Made by a program: the position numbers and the translations under genes. A stretch of 9,837 nt of DNA from the NCBI GenBank assembly GCA_002354005.1, contig DEKS01000017.1, forward strand, positions 7,419 through 17,255. Direction: 5' to 3'. The notes beneath the pieces are model-generated. The model saw only the letters and a program-made list of their open reading frames with translations. It searched no databases and was not told where the DNA came from. The DNA comes from Bacteroidales bacterium UBA2716. Its GTDB lineage: Bacteria; Bacteroidota; Bacteroidia; Bacteroidales; UBA932. This document shows positions 5,877 to 9,837 of this stretch, piece after piece (position 1 is the stretch's first letter; each line of letters opens with the position of its first letter).

Positions 5877-6479
5877 ATGCGTAAAACATTATTACTCGTG
5901 CTGGTGACGGCCCTGACGATTGGCTGTGCGCAGCGGGCTTTTACCCCGGCGGAAACGGCCCTGATTCTGGAATCGGACTCCCTGATGTATGTGACCACCA
6001 TTGACGTGGCGGACGACAGTGTAATTCTGCGCACTCCCAGCGTGGATTTAACCACCCAGGAACTGGAGAGTGAGGAGCTTAAGGTCCTCCTGGGCAAAAT
6101 GCTTTATACTGTGCAGCATCCCACGCAGGACGGCGTGGGCATTGCCGCGCCGCAGGTGGGCCTGAACAAGCGCATTGTGTGCGTGCAGCGCTTTGACAAG
6201 CCCGGAGAGCCCTTTGAGTGCTACCTGAATGCACACATAGAGAGTCTGGAAGGGGAGATTGCCGTGGGCCCGGAAGGCTGCCTGTCCATTCCCGGCAAAC
6301 GCGGCCTGGTGCCCCGCCATACCAAGGTGCAAATCCGCTATGTGGCCCCGGGTACCACCGATGAGCGTACGGAAGAGGTAGAAGGCTTTACCGCCGTCAT
6401 CTTCCAGCACGAGATAGATCACCTGGAGGGCATTCTGTACACGGATAGGGCCGATACGGTGTTTGTTGATAATAGGTAG
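5877..6479 (+). CDS. def: Peptide deformylase with lipoprotein signal peptide
   Basis: A 200-residue peptide deformylase, the metalloenzyme that removes formyl from N-terminal methionine. All three motifs are intact: GVGIAAPQ (86-93), EGCLS (133-137) with metal ligand Cys135, and HEIDH (178-182) with ligands His178 and His182 and catalytic Glu179. Unusually, residues 1-36 precede the normal enzyme start. MRKTLLLVLVTALTIGC has a basic start, a hydrophobic core and Cys17 in a lipobox-like LTIGC, and a linker AFTPAETALILESDS follows. The catalytic core begins about residue 37, where another Met (5985) could start an ordinary cytosolic enzyme. The promoter box 16 nt before the first ATG and the coherent signal sequence favour the long form. 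The -3 lipobox residue is Thr, which is not ideal. Most likely this is an extra, envelope-targeted deformylase and not the housekeeping copy; the substrate there is unknown. Confidence 0.9.
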   Translation: MRKTLLLVLVTALTIGCAQRAFTPAETALILESDSLMYVTTIDVADDSVILRTPSVDLTTQELESEELKVLLGKMLYTVQHPTQDGVGIAAPQVGLNKRIVCVQRFDKPGEPFECYLNAHIESLEGEIAVGPEGCLSIPGKRGLVPRHTKVQIRYVAPGTTDERTEEVEGFTAVIFQHEIDHLEGILYTDRADTVFVDNR

Positions 6480-6481
6480 GC

Positions 6482-6552
6482 GATTTCTCGACTCGCTGCG
6501 CTCGCTCGAAATGACAAAAAAGCCGGCCTCGGAATGACAGGAAAGCCGGCTT
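6482..6552 (+). repeat. Dispersed repeat plus GCCGGC hairpin after the deformylase gene
   Basis: Two bases after the deformylase stop begins GATTTCTCGACTCGCTGCGC, continuing TCGCTCGAAATGACA to 6516. This is a relative of the element at 2107-2150 with the same polarity: it follows a stop codon, is CGCT-rich and ends in AATGACA. Another GGAATGACA fragment occurs at 6531-6539. AAGCCGGC (6520-6527) and GCCGGCTT (6545-6552) form an 8-bp stem with a 17-base loop. Only two T follow on the plus strand, while the minus strand would have a six-T run, so it is at best a weak terminator for the deformylase transcript. Confidence 0.7.
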
Positions 6553-6564
6553 GGACGGCTAGAT

Positions 6565-6596
6565 ATTGCCCATGTCCGGAAAAAATAGTACATTTG
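6565..6596 (+). promoter_or_regulatory. Promoter of valS
   Basis: ATTG (6565-6568), 20 bases, then TACATTTG (6589-6596). This is a perfect -7 box with a one-mismatch -33 box of the Bacteroidota consensus. Transcription would start near 6603 and the ATG is at 6616. valS is therefore probably transcribed on its own rather than from the deformylase promoter. I see no T-box, in keeping with the phylum. Confidence 0.65.
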
Positions 6597-6615
6597 TAGG
6601 ATTAAAGAAGAAGTT

Positions 6616-9270
6616 ATGAAAGAATTAGCTGCAAAGTACAGTGCTGCACAGGTGGAAGACAAATGGTACCAGTATTGGCTGGACCACAAGTTTTTCCACA
6701 GCGAACCCAATGAGAAAGAGCCGTATACCATTGTGATTCCGCCACCCAACGTGACGGGTATCCTGCACATGGGACACGTCCTTAACAATACCCTGAACGA
6801 TGTGCTTATCCGCAAAGCCCGTATGGACGGCAAAAACGCCTGCTGGGTGCCCGGAACAGACCATGCTTCCATTGCTACGGAAAGCAAAGTGGTGGCTAAG
6901 CTCAAGGGAATGGGCATTGCCAAGGAAGATATCGGCCGTGAAGAATTTCTCAAGCACGCCTGGGAATGGAAAGAGGAGCATGGCGGCATTATCCTGCAGC
7001 AGCTCAAAAAGTTAGGTTGCTCCTGCGACTGGGACCGCACCCGCTTCACCATGGAGCCCGCCCTGAGCGAGGCCGTCATTAACACCTTCGTGTACTTCTA
7101 CAAAAAAGGGTGGATATACAAAGGCGTACGCATGGTAAACTGGGATCCGGAGGCCCTCACCGCCGTGAGCGACGACGAAGTCATCCACAAGGACACCAAG
7201 AGCCATTTCTATCACCTGAAATACTTTATTTCCGACGGCAACGGCAATCCCACGGACAAGTACCTGGTTATTGCCACCACCCGCCCGGAAACCATCATGG
7301 CGGATGCCGCCATTTGCGTGAATCCCAAGGACGAGCGCCACTTCTGGCTCAAGGGCAAGAAGGTGCTCATTCCGCTCATTAACCGCGAAATCCCCGTGAT
7401 TGAGGACGATTACGTAGAGATGGACTTCGGTACCGGCTGCCTTAAGGTTACCCCCGCACACGACGTCCACGACTATGAAATTGGCCTTCGTCACAACCTT
7501 CCCGTGCTGGAAATCATTGACGACCACGGTAAACTGAACGAAAAAGCCCAGATTTTGGTGGGCGAGGATCGTTTTGTGGCCCGCAAGAAGATTGTGAAAA
7601 TGCTGGAAGAAGCCGGCAACCTGGTAAAGGTGGAAGACTACACCTCTCCGGTGGGCTATTCCGAACGCACAGACGCCGTCATTGAGCCCAAACTGAGCGC
7701 CCAGTGGTTCCTGAAGATGGAATCCCTTGCCAAAATGGCCCTGGAAACCGTAGAAAGCGGTCGTACGCAGTTTATCCCGGAGAAATACGTGAATACCTAC
7801 CGGCACTGGATGGAAAACGCCAGAGACTGGTGTATTTCCCGTCAGTTGTGGTGGGGCCAGCGCATCCCGGCCTATTATCTGCCGGACGGCAGCTATGTGG
7901 TAGAACCCACTCCGGAGGCTGCTCTCAAAGCTGCCCAAGCCATCAATCCGGCCCTTACGGCCGCAGACCTCAAACAGGACGAAGACGTGCTGGATACCTG
8001 GTTCAGCAGCTGGCTTTGGCCCATCTCCGTGTTCGACCCGGAAAAACCCGGTCATCCGGAGCACCAGCCCAACAAGGACCTGGCCTACTATTATCCCACC
8101 AACGACCTGGTGACGGGCCCGGACATCATTTTCTTCTGGGTGGCCCGCATGATCATGGCCGGCGAGGAATTCATGGGCAAGGAGCCGTTCTCCAACGTGT
8201 ATTTCACCGGTATCGTGCGTGACAAACTGGGCCGGAAGATGAGTAAAACGCTGGGTAACAGCCCCAATCCGCTGGAACTCATCGAAAAATATGGCGCAGA
8301 CGCCGTCCGTATCGGCATGCTGCTGTGCTCCAGTGCCGGCAACGACATCTTCTACGACGAAGCCCAGGTGCAGCAGGGCGCAGCCTTCTGCAACAAGATC
8401 TGGAACAGTTATCGCCTTGTTAAGGGCTTCCAGGTAAGCGCCGATGTACAGCAGAGCCCCGTAGCCGCCCAGGCCATCGAGTGGTTCACCGCCAAGCTCT
8501 CGGAAACCGTGGCCCTGGTGGAAGACCATTACAGCAAGTTCCGCATTTCGGACGCTCTCATGACCATTTACCGCCTGTTCTGGGACGACTATTGCTCCTG
8601 GTACCTGGAGGCCATTAAACCCGCTTTTGGCAGCCCTGTAGACCCTGCTACCTATAACGCTACCCTGGGCTTCTTCGAGGCCCTCCTGAAGCTCATCCAT
8701 CCGGTGATGCCGTTCATCACGGAAGAGCTCTGGCAGGACATTGCTCCCAGAAAGGAAGGGGAGACCATCATGTATGCCGCTACGCCCAAGGCACAGGCCT
8801 ATAAGCAAGAGGTTCTGGACCACTTTGCCCTGGCCATGGAAACGGTGAACGGTGCACGCGGCGTACGCAGCCAGCGTAACCTTCCTCCCAAGGAGCAGCT
8901 GAACCTCAAAATCAAAGGCGCTTTCCCGGCCGATATGATTCCCGTGGTGGAGAAACTTTCCAACTGCGTCGTGGAAATTGTGCCCGATTTCGGTGGCGCA
9001 CAAGGCGTCGGATTCATGGTTCGCACTCTGGAAATGTTCGTTGTTTTGGAGGGCAAAGTGAACGTGGCAGAAGAGCTTGAAAAAGCACAAAAGGAACTTC
9101 TGTATCAGCAGCAGTTCCTGGACAATGTGCGCAAAAAGCTCTCCAACGAGCGCTTTGTGGCCAATGCTCCGGCTGCCGTCATTGAAAACGAGCGCAAAAA
9201 GGAGTCCGATTCGCTTTCCAAGATTGAAAGTCTGCAAGCAAAGATTAAATCGTTGGAAGAGAGTAAATAA
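6616..9270 (+). CDS. valS: Valine--tRNA ligase
   Basis: Cytosolic class Ia aminoacyl-tRNA synthetase that charges tRNA-Val; essential. The 884 residues match Bacteroidales ValS. Visible marks: PPPNVTGILHMGH with the HIGH-type HMGH at 51-54; a CP1 editing domain that contains TTRPETIMADAA (from 221) and PAHDVHDYEIG (280-289) and hydrolyses Thr-tRNA-Val; the second ATP loop KMSKT (541-545); an anticodon-binding domain with WDDYCSWYLEAIKP (from 656); and a C-terminal coiled-coil tRNA arm from about 815 to the end, rich in Glu, Lys and Leu. No domain is missing. The first ATG after the promoter is used. A gap of 33 AT-rich bases separates it from the thioesterase gene, with no terminator seen, so read-through into that gene and tatA is likely. 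Confidence 0.99.
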   Translation: MKELAAKYSAAQVEDKWYQYWLDHKFFHSEPNEKEPYTIVIPPPNVTGILHMGHVLNNTLNDVLIRKARMDGKNACWVPGTDHASIATESKVVAKLKGMGIAKEDIGREEFLKHAWEWKEEHGGIILQQLKKLGCSCDWDRTRFTMEPALSEAVINTFVYFYKKGWIYKGVRMVNWDPEALTAVSDDEVIHKDTKSHFYHLKYFISDGNGNPTDKYLVIATTRPETIMADAAICVNPKDERHFWLKGKKVLIPLINREIPVIEDDYVEMDFGTGCLKVTPAHDVHDYEIGLRHNLPVLEIIDDHGKLNEKAQILVGEDRFVARKKIVKMLEEAGNLVKVEDYTSPVGYSERTDAVIEPKLSAQWFLKMESLAKMALETVESGRTQFIPEKYVNTYRHWMENARDWCISRQLWWGQRIPAYYLPDGSYVVEPTPEAALKAAQAINPALTAADLKQDEDVLDTWFSSWLWPISVFDPEKPGHPEHQPNKDLAYYYPTNDLVTGPDIIFFWVARMIMAGEEFMGKEPFSNVYFTGIVRDKLGRKMSKTLGNSPNPLELIEKYGADAVRIGMLLCSSAGNDIFYDEAQVQQGAAFCNKIWNSYRLVKGFQVSADVQQSPVAAQAIEWFTAKLSETVALVEDHYSKFRISDALMTIYRLFWDDYCSWYLEAIKPAFGSPVDPATYNATLGFFEALLKLIHPVMPFITEELWQDIAPRKEGETIMYAATPKAQAYKQEVLDHFALAMETVNGARGVRSQRNLPPKEQLNLKIKGAFPADMIPVVEKLSNCVVEIVPDFGGAQGVGFMVRTLEMFVVLEGKVNVAEELEKAQKELLYQQQFLDNVRKKLSNERFVANAPAAVIENERKKESDSLSKIESLQAKIKSLEESK

Positions 9271-9303
9271 AACATAATTGTTAATTGTAATAACATTTTT
9301 GTT

Positions 9304-9720
9304 ATGGCTCTATTTAAGACAACATTCCCTGTCCGGTATTATGAGACCGACCAAATGGCGGTGGTGCATCACTCCAATTATGTCCGCTATTTTGAGTTGG
9401 CCCGGGACGAGATGATGGTGCAGCTGGGCTTTCCCATCGAACGTTGCGAGAAGGAATTAAAAGTCCTAGTTCCCATTGTCTCCCTGGAGTGTCATTTCCG
9501 GCATCCCGCCCGGATGGGGGATGTGCTTACCGCCACCGCGGAGGTAACCCGCGTCCCCATGGCCAAGATGCTCATCAAGCAGGCCGTGTACAATCAGGAC
9601 GGCGTACTCTGCGCGGAGGGGGCAGTAACCCTGGGCTTCCTGGACAGCGCCACTTTTACCCCTATCCGCTGCCCGGAAATCATCACGGAACTTTTTGAAA
9701 AACATATTAACGACAAATAA
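9304..9720 (+). CDS. Hotdog-fold acyl-CoA thioesterase (YbgC/4HBT family)
   Basis: A 138-residue single-domain thioesterase of the 4-hydroxybenzoyl-CoA thioesterase/YbgC family, which hydrolyses acyl-CoA or acyl-ACP thioesters in the cytosol. The signature YYETDQMAVVHHSNYVRYFE at 12-31 contains the expected catalytic Asp16, the conserved HHSNY and a downstream acidic residue. The rest (LVPIVSLECHFRHPARMGDVL, then alternating beta strands) fits one hotdog domain. The actual acyl substrate cannot be read from sequence. The gene lies 33 nt after valS and 4 nt before tatA, so it is probably co-transcribed with both. In E. coli ybgC sits with tol-pal; here the neighbour is a Tat component instead. 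Confidence 0.92.
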   Translation: MALFKTTFPVRYYETDQMAVVHHSNYVRYFELARDEMMVQLGFPIERCEKELKVLVPIVSLECHFRHPARMGDVLTATAEVTRVPMAKMLIKQAVYNQDGVLCAEGAVTLGFLDSATFTPIRCPEIITELFEKHINDK

Positions 9721-9724
9721 TAGT

Positions 9725-9837
9725 ATGGTCGCGTATCCGCTCATCATGATTGGTACCTGGGAAATTGTTGCCATCGTACTGCTGGTTGTGCTCTTGTTTG
9801 GCGGGAAGAAGATTCCCGAGCTCATGAAGGGCCTTGG
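9725..9837 (+). CDS. tatA: Sec-independent translocase subunit TatA/E (5' end only)
   Basis: The first 37 residues are visible: a short N-terminus, a transmembrane helix (roughly TWEIVAIVLLVVLLFGG), then the hallmark FGGKKIPELMKGLG, where the FG hinge and start of the amphipathic helix are typical of TatA/TatE. TatA forms the pore that exports folded twin-arginine proteins across the inner membrane. Two in-frame starts exist, at 9725 and at 9746 (MIGTWEIV). The second gives a shorter, more typical TatA N-terminus, while the first lies only 4 nt after the thioesterase stop. The gene is cut by the right edge, so a tatC neighbour cannot be checked. Confidence 0.9.
   Translation, partial: MVAYPLIMIGTWEIVAIVLLVVLLFGGKKIPELMKGL

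Noticed and set aside
8236..8250. KMSKT instead of KMSKS in ValS
   Set aside because: The last position of this loop varies and Thr is common in related synthetases; not a sign of altered function.
7012..9237. Long minus-strand open frame of 741 codons
   Set aside because: It lies entirely antisense to valS, whose protein is unmistakable. The translation has no family motifs and reflects codon bias of the other strand.
9294..9301. CATTTTTG as a promoter for the thioesterase gene
   Set aside because: It misses the TA, has no -33 partner and would start transcription at or after the start codon.

Overview
The window looks like chromosomal DNA of a Bacteroidota (Bacteroidales-type) bacterium, probably from a gut-associated, MAG-rich lineage. 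Three things point there. Gene starts have almost no Shine-Dalgarno sequences but are preceded by TAnnTTTG-type -7 boxes. A fimbrillin-like, multi-domain surface lipoprotein is present. The core genes (DUF3467 protein, KdsC, Maf, ValS) resemble Bacteroidales proteins. No phage, transposase, CRISPR array, tRNA or rRNA was seen.

Left part, minus strand (1-2551): one tight operon reads DUF3467 protein, kdsC-like phosphatase, maf and mutY. It is driven from a well-formed Bacteroidota promoter at 2519-2551. kdsC and maf are 5 nt apart, maf and mutY share one base (TGATG), and mutY runs off the left edge. The short gap between the DUF3467 gene and kdsC is filled by a dispersed repeat, and that repeat supplies the kdsC start codon. 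The genes join LPS (Kdo) synthesis, nucleotide-pool sanitation and oxidative DNA-damage repair.

Middle, plus strand (2515-5351): a divergent unit, whose promoter overlaps the first one, encodes a 48-aa glycine-rich peptide. Four nt later comes an 853-aa lipoprotein with a fimbrillin-like N-terminus, a beta-sandwich-like region, an Fn3-like domain and a C-terminal DNA/RNA non-specific (NucA-type) endonuclease. An intrinsic terminator follows.

Repeat-rich spacer (5352-5876): about 525 bases without a credible gene. It holds simple dyads, then a symmetric cluster of GGTTGG/CCAACC palindromes (two hairpins that differ by a compensated base pair, in opposite orientation), then three tandem units of about 50 bp, then the promoter of the next gene.

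Right part, plus strand (5877-9837): a peptide deformylase with an apparent lipoprotein signal peptide and an intact active site; a second dispersed repeat right after its stop codon; valS with its own promoter; a hotdog-fold acyl-CoA thioesterase; and the 5' end of tatA.

Most of the window is ordinary housekeeping. The parts worth a second look are the exported deformylase, the palindrome cluster and tandem array, the start codon inside a repeat, and the small ORF paired with a surface nuclease.
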